The notes: generated by a model from the sequence alone, not told the origin. DNA of 64,000 bases from Impatiens glandulifera (GCF_907164915.1 NC_061867.1:34593751-34657750), one strand, 5' to 3'; shown: positions 1 to 11,129, counted from the first letter of the stretch. Numbers and translations are program-made.

Positions 1-507
1 GACCAATATTAGACATGATATTAATTCAGAATACTTCTAAAATCCTTTTGCATGATACTGCTATTGTAGGAGCACATTCGATGCATGGAAAGTGGATAAT
101 GTTTTCTCTAACATATCTCCATCAGAAATAACTTCTCCACATAGTTTGAGTTTAGAAGTAATCTAAAATAACGCTGAATTATATTCACTCACCGAATAAA
201 TGAAGCCATTCAAATTGAGCTTTTGGAAGAATGATCGTTTTCAAATGATCGTACATTTTTTTTAGATTGTTCCATAGGACCAATGGATCTTTCACGGTGA
301 GATACTCAATTTTTAAACATTCGTGAAGACAACGACGAAGAAAAATCATTGCTTTGACCTTATCTTGGTCGGATGTGGTGTTTTCATCTTTGATAGTATT
401 CTAAGACCATTGTAGGCAAGATGAATTTTAACATCTAGAATCCATGAAAGGTGATTTTTTCCGGTGATATCAAGAATCATGAACTCCAATTTTGTGAGTC
501 TCGACAT
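1..507 (-). pseudogene. Copia-type gag (UBN2-like) pseudogene, 3' part outside window
   Basis: Read on the minus strand from an ATG at 507, the sequence gives a degraded gag polyprotein of the plant Copia/TNT-1-94 type. Recognisable pieces are MSRLTKLEFMILDITGKN near the start, then WLHL and VSEYNSALF, LCGEVISDGDMLEKTLSTFHA, and KYSELISCL at the window edge. In-frame stops and at least two frame changes break it. The family's gag packages element RNA in cytoplasmic particles. The leader at 641-669 reads TTATCAGCACGAG on the minus strand, a sequence often seen just before such gag genes. The hAT-like MITE at 678 sits directly upstream. The family assignment is clear from the motifs; the exact lineage is not. 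Confidence 0.72.
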
Positions 508-677
508 GAAATTTGAGATAAAATAAATTAGTTTAAAGGTTTTCGAAGATACCTTTTGTCAACTTTGATCGATTTGGCTTTCGCAAATGAGGTGCAAAAT
601 TTGGCTACAACGGATGAGGAGGGAGCCTTGACCTTTGATTCGGTAACGAGAGACTCGTGCTGATAAAATGTTATAAA

Positions 678-1063
678 TAGGGGTGGGTCGGTACGGTATA
701 CCTTAATATTTTATCCATACCTTATACTTTACCTAAAATTTCGGTATGCAAAAAATGCATATACCTTACCTTAATTTCGGTATACCTTGTTTCGATATAC
801 CTTAATTTCGGTATACAAAAAATTCATGCATTACATTACCTTAATTTCGGTATACCTTATTTTCGGTATATCGGTATTATACCTTTGATACCTAAAAAAT
901 ATATTAATTTTTAAAAAAAATCAATCCCATCGGTAAGGTAGAGATTGCATATATGGAATAATATTTCAATATAATTATATTTTGATATTATTCAAAAATT
1001 ATATTTCTATAATTAAATTAATTTCAAATATATTTAATTATTTCCTTATAAGTATTGTATATA

Positions 1064-1095
<32 letters not shown>

Positions 1096-1297
1096 AACTT
1101 ATAAATACTATTTCGGTATTTCGGTATATCTCGATACACCAAAATTTTAAAAATCTAATACATTTACCGTACCAATAATTACGGTATCGGTATCATACCT
1201 TACCTTTTTTTCGGTATACCTTAAAAGTCGATATTTTCGATATATTACGGTATGGTATTTCGATATACCTTTAATATCGATAATTTTCTCCACTCTA
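678..1297. mobile_element. hAT-like non-autonomous element (MITE), 620 bp
   Basis: A perfect 8-bp direct repeat, GTTATAAA, flanks the block at 670-677 and 1298-1305. The ends are imperfect inverted repeats (TAGGGGTGG on the left, TAGAGTGG on the right strand). The interior is made of repeated GGTATACC palindromes and TTAATTTCGGTAT motifs in both orientations. An 8-bp duplication and TAGRG termini fit the hAT superfamily. It has no transposase, so it would depend on an element elsewhere. The short open frames overlapping its right end are chance products of the repeats. Confidence 0.72.
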
Positions 1298-1305
1298 GTT
1301 ATAAA

Positions 1306-1989
1306 CGAATAATACAAATAACAAGAGAGAGTCATTCTTATTACTTATCGAATTTGGTCACTTTACAACGTATCATACTTGTTATATTTATAGGACTAAA
1401 AACAAAAAGTAATAATTGTAGAATACGAAATGAAATAACTTTATTAAGAATGAAATATGAAAAAGCAAATGTCATGTATAATAGCATTCATTTATTATTT
1501 TATTTAAGATTTAATAACCAGATTTGATATAACATAAAATAACCAGAAATGTAAATAAAAAATCGAACTAAGAATACTTTCTGTCTAACCAAAATTGAAG
1601 AGAACAATAATCTTTAAATATAATTAAGACGTGAAATTGAGAACATTCAGCCAACTTTGAGCAAAAACAACTTTGTTTCACAAAATCAACTTAAGTTTCT
1701 CTGTATTTGTCTTTCTTTATCTATTAATTTATAAATATATATTTATATATTTTATTGTTAATTTTTTAATTTTTTTAAAATAATAAAAAAGTTAATAAAT
1801 CAAATAACAAAATATATAAACATATATTATATTTTATATATATATATGAGAAAAAAAATTAAATATAAAAAATTTTAATAATTTTTTGAATTTAGTTAAT
1901 TATTATGAATGATGAATAAGTCAAATTAATAAAATATTTAAATGAATATTTTTAAAATATATATTATATTTAATATATATATATATATA

Positions 1990-2024
<35 letters not shown>

Positions 2025-2146
2025 TCAACCATTTGGATAATTTGAGTTTATTTATCTTTGATTTAAATTGAATTATTTTAATTAAATGTTTATATTAAAT
2101 ATTTATCTTCTAATAGTTTAATTTCAAATAAAATTATTAATAATAG
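1306..2146. other. AT-rich intergenic DNA with TA microsatellites
   Basis: Only A/T-rich low-complexity DNA is visible, with a long TA dinucleotide run near 1970-2022. No coding, RNA or transposon structure is supported. Confidence 0.6.
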
Positions 2147-3411
2147 TGTTAGATAAATTAGACCGGTTAAAATAAGAACTTAACAAAATAATTTTTTGTG
2201 CAGGAACGGTCAAGAACCTTGAACGGTCAAGAATCCAACCGATAAGGTAATCAAACCAGTTAGAAGAAGAAACAAAGGATGCATCCAAAAACGGAAGTTA
2301 TCCGGTTAACCTGAAGCCTGGAACAACCGGTAGACAACCTAAACCGAAATGCAGTATCCAACCGGAAAACCGACGAAGAGACTACTTAAAGAAAGAAGCC
2401 AAGATTATCAAACTAAGTACAATCTACAAATTGGTGCAAACGAACACTTTGAGTATCTGCGGAAGATGATACCAAAGGATCAGACTGTGGCATTGCCATA
2501 TCCATACATGTCTGATGATACTCTGAAGGCTGCAGAAGATGGCCTGAAGAGATAGTTACCATTTTGGTACAAGTCAAAGGTGCAGTTTTCCAGATGCAGG
2601 TAACTGGCCAACTGGCAGTTGCCATATTAAGTAAAAGACAAATGAAGTCGGTCTGCTCCCTGCTTTGGAAGCTTAAACCGCAATTAATGCAATGCTGAAC
2701 CTCTGCTCAACCAATCAGATTCAAGGATTACCCTGAAGGTATCCGTTGAAAAAATGTGACCGTTGGCACATTTCACCTATAAAAGAAGGAGCTGAAGATG
2801 ATTAAATGTAGTTCTAGAGCTACAAAAATTTAGAACAATTATAACAATTAAGAGTGACAACAACCCAAGTTACAAGTTGTGTTTATCTCTTTACAAGATT
2901 AAAAGCTTAAGTGTGCATTTGAAGTGTAATTACAACTTATGTGAGAATTGTACGAGTGTTTATCAAACAATAAATAAGTCTCGATTGTGTAGTGTGGTTG
3001 AGTATTCCTTAGTGAATATCCTTCTCGCGGTTTCGAGAAGAAGGGGTGACGTAGGAGTTTTATCTCCGAACATCCATAAAAACCTGTGTCTTGTTCTTTA
3101 CCTTCTGTCGGCTCTATTTTCTAACTGACTCGCACTGTTCTAACCGACTTATATCACTTTAACCGATTCACTAAACCTCAAATCGACCTCCTAATCTCCA
3201 AACTGATATTCTCTAAACTTTATCTCTATTCATCTTGTGTGTGTTGCTTCAACCTGAAACAAACCTCTTCCGCACTTGAACTCGGTTCAAGGGTTTGTGA
3301 CAGTTTGTGTAGTATTGAAACCCGGTGTTAATTTCTAACCGGATTAAACGCCAACCGTTGAGTGCTAACCGGCCAGACCCCAGTTCCCCACCCCCGATCT
3401 AGATCCTAACA
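2147..3411 (+). repeat. 5' LTR of element 1
   Basis: The LTR begins TGTTAGATAAATTAGACCGG and ends GATCTAGATCCTAACA, matching 14357-15630 along its length. It holds a TATA box at 2778. Near its start is a 17-bp tandem motif (GAACGGTCAAGAACCTT) in two copies at 2204-2237; the 3' LTR has three. The segment around 3008-3085, containing GTGACGTAGGAG and CTCCGAACATCCATAAA, is also shared with element 2 and with the nested LTR at 33561, so it looks like the most conserved R/U5 part. Confidence 0.9.
2778..2785 (+). promoter_or_regulatory. TATA box of element 1 5' LTR
   Basis: TATAAAAG lies in the context CACCTATAAAAGAAGGAG. The same octamer occurs at 15005-15012 in the 3' LTR and at 29827 and 43425 in element 2. 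It is the likely core promoter for genomic RNA, and U3 would end roughly 30 bp downstream. Confidence 0.7.
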
Positions 3412-3413
3412 AT

Positions 3414-3424
3414 TGGTATCAGAG
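3414..3424 (+). other. Primer-binding site of element 1
   Basis: TGGTATCAGAG starts two bases after the LTR end. It is the usual plant Copia site complementary to the 3' end of initiator tRNA-Met. The following bases (AAG) depart from the canonical extension. Confidence 0.85.
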
Positions 3425-3464
3425 AAGTTAGTTTCAATACTCAAGAAACCCGAAGCAAGCAAGC

Positions 3465-5242
3465 ATGACTTTCAAGAAGCCTCCAATGCTAGAAGGTGAT
3501 GATTTTGCCAACTAGAAGATATGCATGCACTTGCACCTAATCACTATGGATGATGAGATGCCGTTCATCATGTCTGAAGGATTGATAAAGATTGATAAGG
3601 ATAGAAAGGATTGGACAGCTGAGGATAAGAGTAGAAACAATCTGGATAATCACGCCAAAAACCATATCTTCAATGGTTTGGACAAAAATACATTCTATAA
3701 GGTCAGAGATTGCAAAACCTCAAAGGAAGTATAGGATACAGTGATTCAACTTCATGAGAGAAATGAAAGAACTGGGGAAAATATGATAATGGTGGCTACC
3801 CAGAAGTTTGAAAACATCAAGATGAAGCCAGGAGAAACCATGAGGGAGTACAGTGACCGGTTTACAAATGTGTTAAATGAGCTATCAACTCTTGGAAAGA
3901 AGTATGATAACAAGGAAACTGTCATCAAAGCTTTAAGATCTCTTCCTAGTGCATGGGACATAAAGACGATGGTGATGAGAGAATCAAACTGCCTAAACAA
4001 GATGAAGCTACACGATGTATTCGAAGATCTGAAGGCATATGAGTTTGAAATGAGATCTAGGATCGAAGATGAAGCATCAGCCTCAATCGCTATTAAGGCA
4101 CTAGTCACATCTATAGAACTTGTAGCTCCTGCACCGATCAAATCCGCTGAACAATTCACTAAGGATGCAATGTCAATACTTGCACAGAAGTTTGGCAGAT
4201 TCATGAAGAAAAGCAACCGACAAACAACAACTATAACTACGGTGATAAATCTAATGTTAGATGTTATAATTGCAATTGTTTGGGACATTTCAGGGGGGAA
4301 TGCAGAAAACCGAGATGGGATAACCGGAAGCCGGATGATCAGAACCAAAGAAACAACTACTCACAAACCGGTGAAGGGAGGGAAACTCAGAAAGCACTGA
4401 TAGCCGATGATGGAGGAAGTTTATGGGCTCATAGTGACAGTGATGATGAACTCTCTTGTCTCATGGCAAACGAAGAACAGGTATATGATTTTTCTTGTGA
4501 AGAATTTACTAAAGATGATTTAGTTAATGCACTAAATGACATGGTAGTAGAGTATAAGAACCTATTAACCTTAGTACCAACCCGACTCAACTTTAGAACC
4601 GACCCCATAGCACCACCCCGATCCGAACCTGAAACCGATAGTATTCAACCTGATGAAATCTTAGAAATCGAGGTAGTACCTAAACTATCCTCTAAGACTG
4701 AATAGCTCAAGGAGTCAGTTCAAGAGCTGACCGAAGAGGAAGATGCACGAACCAGGTATCGGATAGCCGCATGGAAAAGATCTAGTGAAGCGGTGAACTA
4801 GTTGTCTAAATATCAAAGACATCCCAAATGCAAATTTGGTCTTGGATACAAAGACAACAAATCCGTCAACCAGAACCATTACAAGGAGATGAAACTCACA
4901 AAAGACAATCTTCCCTTTATAAGATTTGTCAAGAGCTCTTCAACCGACAATGAGGAACAAAGTGACTCAAAACCGGAAGAAGAAATAATATATGTAGGTC
5001 CAACTGACTCGGAAAAATGGCTTCATCCTGAGAGAAGGAAAGCCAACCGGCCAAAAGGTAAACGAACCGATCCACGACCACATAGAATAGACCAAAAGCC
5101 ACTACAAAATAAGGCACTCTTAGGACAACAGAAAGATGTCAAGCCAATCACAGGAAAAAGAATTAGAACCATAACCGGGAAAGTCATCCGACTTATTAAA
5201 GTCTGGATACCTAAGGGACTAATCAACTGTGGACCCAAGTAA
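3465..5242 (+). pseudogene. gag: Element 1 gag (capsid, zinc knuckle), broken
   Basis: Starts at ATG 3465 (MTFKKPPMLEGDDFAN). It is interrupted at 3513-3515 and 3732-3734, where element 2 keeps the Trp codon TGG at both places and element 1 has TAG. The capsid part carries MKPGETMREYSDRFTNVLNE and KALRSLPSAWD, typical of UBN2/Retrotran_gag_2. A CCHC zinc knuckle (CYNCNCLGHFRGEC) follows near 4260-4302, after a frameshift near 4230. The C-terminal linker is acidic, then basic, and ends KVWIPKGLINCGPK at a TAA (5240-5242) that element 2 shares. Gag would form the particle that packages RNA; this copy cannot. Confidence 0.85.
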
Positions 5243-5267
5243 ATGTGGGTAACAAATAGTTGTAAAT

Positions 5268-8200
5268 ATGTGTATTTTGCAGGTTATGAAACGGCTAGGA
5301 AATTCTGAGTGGTACCTGGACAGCGGATGTTCTAGACATATGATCGGAAATAGCAACCTTCTGACCGACATCAAAATAGAAATCGGTGCGATGATAGTCT
5401 TCGGTGACAACTCAAGAGGTAGAACTATGGGCAAGGGTAAGATTGTCCATGGTAATTTAACAATTAACAATGTACTTTTAGTTGAAAATCTACATTTTAA
5501 CCTACTTAGTATTAGTCAGATGTGTGATGCTGGATATATTGTAGAATTTTTCAAACATGCATGCTTAGTTAAAAACTCTTAGGGTAGTACACTACTAACT
5601 GGAAATAGGTTAGGAAATATATACAAGGTAGACTGGAAAAATGAAGTGGAACATCCTGTTTTCATGGTAGCTAAAACTGATCAAACCTGGCTATGGCATA
5701 AAAGGTTAAACCATCTAAACCTCAAAACCTTAAACTATATCCGCAATAAAAAGTTAGTTGAAGGAATTCATGATATAGTATTTAATAAGGACAAGGTGTG
5801 CTCAGCATGTCAAATGGGTAAACAAACTAAATCAACCTTTAAGAGTAAATGACACATTCAGTCTAATCGATGCTTAGATCTTCTTCACATGGATTTATTT
5901 GGACCAATTAGGGTCATCAGCCTAGGTGGTATGCTTTACACTATGGTTATTATTGATGATTATTCTAGATACACATGGGTCACATTTTTGGCATCTAAAC
6001 GTGAAACCGCATCCAACTTAATTACACTTTTTAAGCGTTTACAAAATGAAAAATCAACACGTATAAATAGCATTAGGAGTGATAGAGGAACCAAATTTAC
6101 AAATAGTACTCTAAATGCATTTCTTGATGAATCCGGCATTAGACACGAGTTGTCTAGTGCTAGAACTCCTCAACAGAACGGTCTGGCTGAGAGAAGAAAC
6201 CGAACTCTCAAGGAAGCTGCAAGGTCTATGATAGCCGACTCAAGTGTTGCTCAAAAATTTTGGGCTGAAGCTATCAATACTGCATGCTATACACAAAATC
6301 GTTCTTTGATTAACAAATTTCACAATAAAACACCGTACGAAGTGTATTTTGATAGAACTCCTAACATTCGGTATCTTAAGATTTTCGGTTGTAAATGTTA
6401 CATTCACATTAATGGCAAAAACCATTTATCTACTTTTGATGTAAAATCCGATATTGGGATAATGCTAGGATACACAGCGGTTAGTAAAGCATATAGAGTA
6501 TATAATACTAGAACTTTAACCGTGGAAGAAACTCTTCATGTTGTATTCGATGAATCGGTTGAAAGTAACACTGCATCATCCTTTGATCTACACAACATAT
6601 TGGAAAATAATAATATCCATTCTGATAGTGAAGATGAGATTCCGATTTACAGATGGTTTGTCCATGACCAAATGGGTGTTGTTGAAACCCAGTCGAATCA
6701 AGCTGCCACATAGTAGGAAGCTGACACCTCGGTTCAAACTGAGGAAATCGGTCGGTCTGACACTATTGTTCAGCCTACCGATATGTCTAGCCTTGATCAA
6801 ACAAACGATAATTTAGTAGACATTCATAAATCGAATCTCAAAAAGAATACAAATCATCCTACTGAGTTTATTATAGGTGACCCTTCAAAACCCATCCAAA
6901 CTAGTCGACAAAAACTGGATGAATGTTTTAATTCCGCTTTCATATCCCAGATTGAGCCGAAAATGGTGGATGAAGCATTGTTGGATCCGAATTGGATTTT
7001 GGCAATGCAAGAAGAGTTAAACCAGTTTCAGAGTAATAAAGTCTGGTATCTAGTCCTAGACTGAAAGATCAACCAGTCATAGGAACAAGATGGGTATTCA
7101 GAAATAAACTCAATGAAGACGGTTTGGTTACGAGGAACAAAGCTAGATTAGTGGCACAAAGATACAAACAGGAAGAAGGCATTGATTTTGAATAATCATT
7201 TGCTCCTGTACCTAGAATTGAAGCCATTAGAATTTTTCTAGCCTTTGCTGCTTTCAAAAATTTTAAAGTATTCCAAATGGATGTTAAAAGTGCATTCTTA
7301 AATGGTGACCTACGTGAAGAAGTATACGTTGAACAACCACCCGGTTTTAAAAATGTTGACCTGACTAATCATGTATATCGTCTAAATAAGGCTCTTTACG
7401 GTTTAAAATAAGCTCCTAGAGCTTGGTATGATACACTAACCGCATTTTTGATACATCATGACTTCACCATAGGTTCAGTGGATAAAACCCTATTTAAATT
7501 TGAGAAGAAGGAACACATCCTACTTGTTCAAATATATGTAGATGATATCATTTTCGGATCAACTGATCCTAAGTTGTGTGATAAATTCTCAACCCTGATG
7601 ACTAACATATTTGAAATGAGTATGATGGGAGAATTAAGCTTCTTCCTAGGTCTTCAAGTTAGACAATTGGAAGGAGGAACTTTCATCAATCAATCCAAAT
7701 ATACAAAGAAACTTCTAAAGAAATTTGGGATAGACACATGTTCTTCTGCCTCCACTCCAATGAGCTCATCAATCAAGTTGGATAAAGATGATGACGGTCA
7801 AGGAGTAGACCTGACAGCATATCGTGGAATTGTCGGTTCACTTTTGTACCTGACAGCAAGTAGACCAGATATATTATTTGCGGTCGGAGTGTGTGGAAGA
7901 TTCCTGACTAATCCAAGGAAGTCTCACTATACAGCCGTTAAACGAATCCTGAAATATCTAAAGGGAACACCTGAAGTCGGTCTATGGTATCCAAATGACT
8001 CATCTTTTAACCTCACAAGCTACTCTGATGCAGACTATGCAGGATGTAAAGTTGATAGAAAAAGTACCAGCGGAACATGCCAATTCTTAGGTGATCGGCT
8101 TATTTCATGGCACAGCAAGAAGCAAACGTCGGTTGCCACATCAACCGCAGAAGCTGAATATCTGGCATCCCGAAGTTGTTGTTCACAACTTCTATGAATT

Positions 8201-8491
8201 CAACTGCAACTAAAAGACTTTGGTGTCACCGCTGAAGAGTCTCCAATTTTTTGTGACAACACAAGTGCCATTGCTATCACATATAATCCGGTTTGACATT
8301 CTAGAACCAAGCATATCGACATAAGGCATCATTTCATCCAGGAACATGTCATGTAGAAGCACATCCGGTTGGAATACATATCAACTGATCAATAAGTAGC
8401 CGATATCTTCACAAAGCCTCTGCAAGAAGCTAAGTTTTCTTTCTTCAGAAACATCCTCGGTTTAACCGATATAAATCAACTCATTTCTTAA
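5268..8491 (+). pseudogene. pol: Element 1 pol: protease, integrase, RT, RNase H, broken
   Basis: Pol opens with an AUG at 5268 in the +1 frame relative to gag, 25 nt after the gag stop. In order it shows protease (WYLDSGCSRHM, near 5310), the pre-integrase HHCC domain (WLWHKRLNHL, CSACQMGK), the integrase core (MDLFGPI, YSRYTW, RSDRGTKF, QQNGLAERRNRTLKE), RT ([10 protein letters not shown], then QIYVDDIIFGS near 7530) and RNase H (SYSDADYAGCKVDRKSTSG, TAEAEYLA). The end is KPLQEAKFSFFRNILG, with TAA at 8489. Stops occur at 5581 (CAG to TAG against element 2), 5850, 6711 and 6714, and in RT at GLK*APRA (Q in element 2). The pair at 6711-6716 includes one TAG shared with element 2. Confidence 0.9.
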
Positions 8492-8963
8492 ACCTTTAAC
8501 CTCTAAAAGGAAAAATCGATTCGGACAGACAAAACCGACAGTTCTTCCTAAAATGTCAGAAACCGAATTTACCATCGTATTTATTGAAGGACTGCCTTGT
8601 CTATCAGTTACAGTAAACCGACTAGTTACTTAGTACCTACACTAATTAACTGCATCGGGACCAATGACTGAAAACCAACCGGTTTGAATATAACATACTC
8701 TAGAATATTTGGCTTCTCAACAAAAATGGAACAACTGTCTGTGTTTGGACATATCTGTTCTGAAAAGATTCTTATTCAAAACAAAACAGTCATGCCTCAA
8801 AAGACGTGAAGATATAATATCTCTCATTGTCCAGGCCTATGACTCATACACTTAGGCTGTAAACATACCTAATTCATGCAAGATGTTTTATCCTATGGTT
8901 AATAAACTAAATTATTTGCTACCCTCTGGATAATGCTACTCATCTATATCACCCTACAACTAA

Positions 8964-8971
8964 TATATAAG
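8964..8971 (+). promoter_or_regulatory. TATA-like box upstream of ORF A
   Basis: TATATAAG within CTAATATATAAGTTAGATGA lies about 60 bp before the ORF A start. Element 2 has the same motif at 37563-37570, 83 bp before its ORF A. Function as a promoter is inferred from conservation and spacing only. Confidence 0.45.
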
Positions 8972-9029
8972 TTAGATGAATATCAAACAAATACTCACAC
9001 CCTCAAACTCTCATCCTACTAAGGCAAAA

Positions 9030-9773
9030 ATGTCTCAGTTCTAGAATATCCTTCAAGTTGATTTTGACTCAGCACAAGGGACAAAACACTACGAAATTTT
9101 CAAAATGATCAATTCCTTGGAAAGTATCGGTCTTCGGTCTTTCCTAGATGACAAACATATCATATTTTCTGAAACTGTGAACGAATTATTTCACAATGCT
9201 AGAGTCTTTCGTGACACTCCATTCTTTGACACCCTTATTCAGTCAAGGGTAAGATGAACGGTTTTCGACTTCACCGAGCGAGACTTCGCTCGGTGCTTCG
9301 ACCTTTCCAAAGAAGGTCTTACAGACCTGTCTGTTTCGGCTGAACAGAAAGCCGAAATATCTCTGGAATTTTCCCGCTCCAACTCTCCGGTCGATGATCA
9401 CAGTGCACGGTCATCGTTGAGGGCCGAATATCAGCTCCTCAACGATATCATTGGTAAGGCCATCCTGGGAAAGGATGTCACCAATACCTACTGTCCCACG
9501 ATCTTTAACATTATGACCGCCATAACAACCGATACTCCGGTAAACTGGTCTAGATTGTTATTTGACATCCTAATCTTGATGATCAATACCCGACACACCG
9601 GTTTTATTCCTCAAATAAGCTCTCTACTCATCGAACTCGGGGTTCCACTCTGTCCAAGCGAAGAGCTGAACCAATCCCAGGTTGTGACCAGGGATTCCGC
9701 GGATTCCTTCTATGAACGGTTTGAGAAAGCATGGAAGAAGAAGCACAGAAACATCACCTCCTCCGGTCATTAA
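9030..9773 (+). pseudogene. Accessory ORF A of element 1 (247 codons, two stops)
   Basis: From ATG 9030 the frame runs to TAA 9773 with only two internal stops: TAG at 9042-9044, and TGA near 9255 where element 2 has GGT. Conserved features are NILQVDFDSAQG, a central NELFHNARVFRDTPF, FTERDFARCFDL, and near the C-terminus TPVNWSRLLFDIL with HTGFIPQISSLL. These align with B (EFFSNA, LPTEGFSDF, NWASVIF, GYAPHLS) and with C (KFFQTA, LPTEGSDF, NWAKVVF, GYVVPLG). No catalytic motif is recognisable. The domain resembles the uncharacterised 'putative plant transposon protein' family, from memory. The frame is more G+C-rich than the surrounding pol. Confidence 0.75.
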
Positions 9774-10093
9774 AGAATCACTCCTTCGGACAACCGGTCA
9801 TTTTTCTTCACGCACCGGTTGTATTTCTATCTATCTTAATCGGTTATATATTCCTTTCGGTCTATTATACTTCACCTTTTTACTTAATGAAATTTTAGTA
9901 CTTTTGAATTCTAACTGCACGGGAAACTACACAGACTTAGTTGGTTTCCAACTAGATTCTCAACCTCGGTCTCCGTAACCGGTCAAAATCACCACTTCCC
10001 AAGACGTTTTTGAAAACATAAATATTCCACAGCATTAATGACAAAACAGAATCTTAATCATAAATGCTCTTACGCTACCTCTCATCTCTAATC

Positions 10094-10101
10094 TATTTAA
10101 G
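10094..10101 (+). promoter_or_regulatory. TATA-like box upstream of ORF B
   Basis: TATTTAAG is followed by a CT-rich 70-bp leader. The same octamer precedes ORF B of element 2 at 38693-38700. Both leaders contain TCTCTAAGAA and TCTGAAAA just before the start codon. Confidence 0.5.
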
Positions 10102-10171
10102 AAACCTCCCCTCTTCTCATTCCAATACATTCCAAGACAAACATTCTACGTCTCTAAGAAAAATCTGAAAA

Positions 10172-10867
10172 ATGTCTCATCCCATCCTTAGAAACTATCT
10201 GTGCATCAACTTTGATTCAGTACTATCCATGGAGGACGTTGAAACAAGGGAAATACTCTTTGAATCTCTAGTCGACACCGGCCTCCGCAGTTTCCTAGAG
10301 GAATCCGGACCTCTTTTCATTCCAGAGGTACTGGAATTTTTCTCCAATGCATTTATGCATAACGGTGCCATTGTCTCTATTGTAAAAACCAGTGTCATCG
10401 TTCTCATGGAAAACCGATTCGCCGGGATGTTCAACCTCCCAACCGAGGGGTTTTCGGACTTTCCACCACGGGTGGGCAGTTCAGTTGATGATTACGGTGA
10501 ACTGTTCTCCGGCTCCGACACACCGGTTCAGAACCATGGCCTTAAAGCCAATCTTGCTACCCACATTCAACTCCTACATGAGATCGTCAATCGGTCATTC
10601 ATCTACCAGTCCCCCAATCAAAACTATACCAGAAGAACCTTTGACATGATGACCTATATCGTCAGCTCAACCCCCATCAATTGGGCATCGGTCATTTTTA
10701 ACAACCTGAAGACTATGGTCGACACGAAGAAACGGTTCGGCTATGCTCCTCACTTGAGCCGGGTCGTTCGGACCTTCATTCCAAATCTTGGACCGGGTAC
10801 ACTAGTGAATCTCTCAAATGTCCTCAACGAGGAAGTGGTGGAAAACAAATTTTCTAGAATGATTTAG
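10172..10867 (+). CDS. Accessory ORF B of element 1, uninterrupted, 231 aa, unknown function
   Basis: An intact frame from ATG 10172 to TAG 10865-10867, the only long uninterrupted accessory frame. It begins MSHPILRNYLCINFDSVLSM. Other markers are FLEESG with PEVLEFFSNA (about residues 45-65), FNLPTEGFSDFPPRV (85-100), HGLKANLATHIQLLHEIVN (120-140), and TPINWASVIFNNLKTMVD followed by FGYAPHLSRVV. No signal peptide, membrane segment or known enzyme motif is seen. It is paralogous to A and to the N-terminal part of C. Element 2 keeps the frame with one stop and a start changed to TTG. Survival of the frame in an otherwise ruined element is notable, but chance in one copy is possible. I do not recognise a function. 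Confidence 0.75.
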   Translation: MSHPILRNYLCINFDSVLSMEDVETREILFESLVDTGLRSFLEESGPLFIPEVLEFFSNAFMHNGAIVSIVKTSVIVLMENRFAGMFNLPTEGFSDFPPRVGSSVDDYGELFSGSDTPVQNHGLKANLATHIQLLHEIVNRSFIYQSPNQNYTRRTFDMMTYIVSSTPINWASVIFNNLKTMVDTKKRFGYAPHLSRVVRTFIPNLGPGTLVNLSNVLNEEVVENKFSRMI

Positions 10868-11129
10868 GTTCTAAGTCGGTTAATTTTTAATTTTAACCTT
10901 GTATTTGTACTTCAAACCGATCTTCATATCGGATCTATCATTATCATGTCTTTCTTCTTTAATCAAATATCAATTTAAATTATAAGGTTCAAAAATCGGT
11001 TTAAATTCTTCACCGGTTAAATCGATTACCGCTTCATTAATTACCAGTTGAATGGCTTACCGCCTTAATTAATTCCCGCCAAAAGGTCTCACGCCAAAAG
11101 ATTGTCGCCAACTCGTTTTGGAGGGAAAC

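Noticed and set aside
1147..1527. Overlapping short open frames at the right end of the first MITE
   Set aside because: They run across a transposon boundary and are composed of its GGTATACC repeats.
2877..3128. An 83-codon frame in the LTR R/U5 region
   Set aside because: It overlaps the conserved non-coding GTGACGTAGGAG block, and the element 2 LTRs do not keep it open; treated as chance.
3752..4348. A 198-codon minus-strand frame opposite gag
   Set aside because: It is the antisense shadow of the gag capsid region, appears also in element 2 only because gag is conserved, and has no independent features.
5237..5282. A 46-nt GT...AG mini-intron between gag and pol
   Set aside because: Too short for a plant intron, and joining the ends gives GPKL followed at once by a stop, so splicing would not link the frames.
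9273..9294. Perfect 9-bp inverted repeat ACCGAGCGA/TCGCTCGGT in ORF A
   Set aside because: It is not conserved in element 2, and it encodes ordinary residues of the protein; most likely chance.
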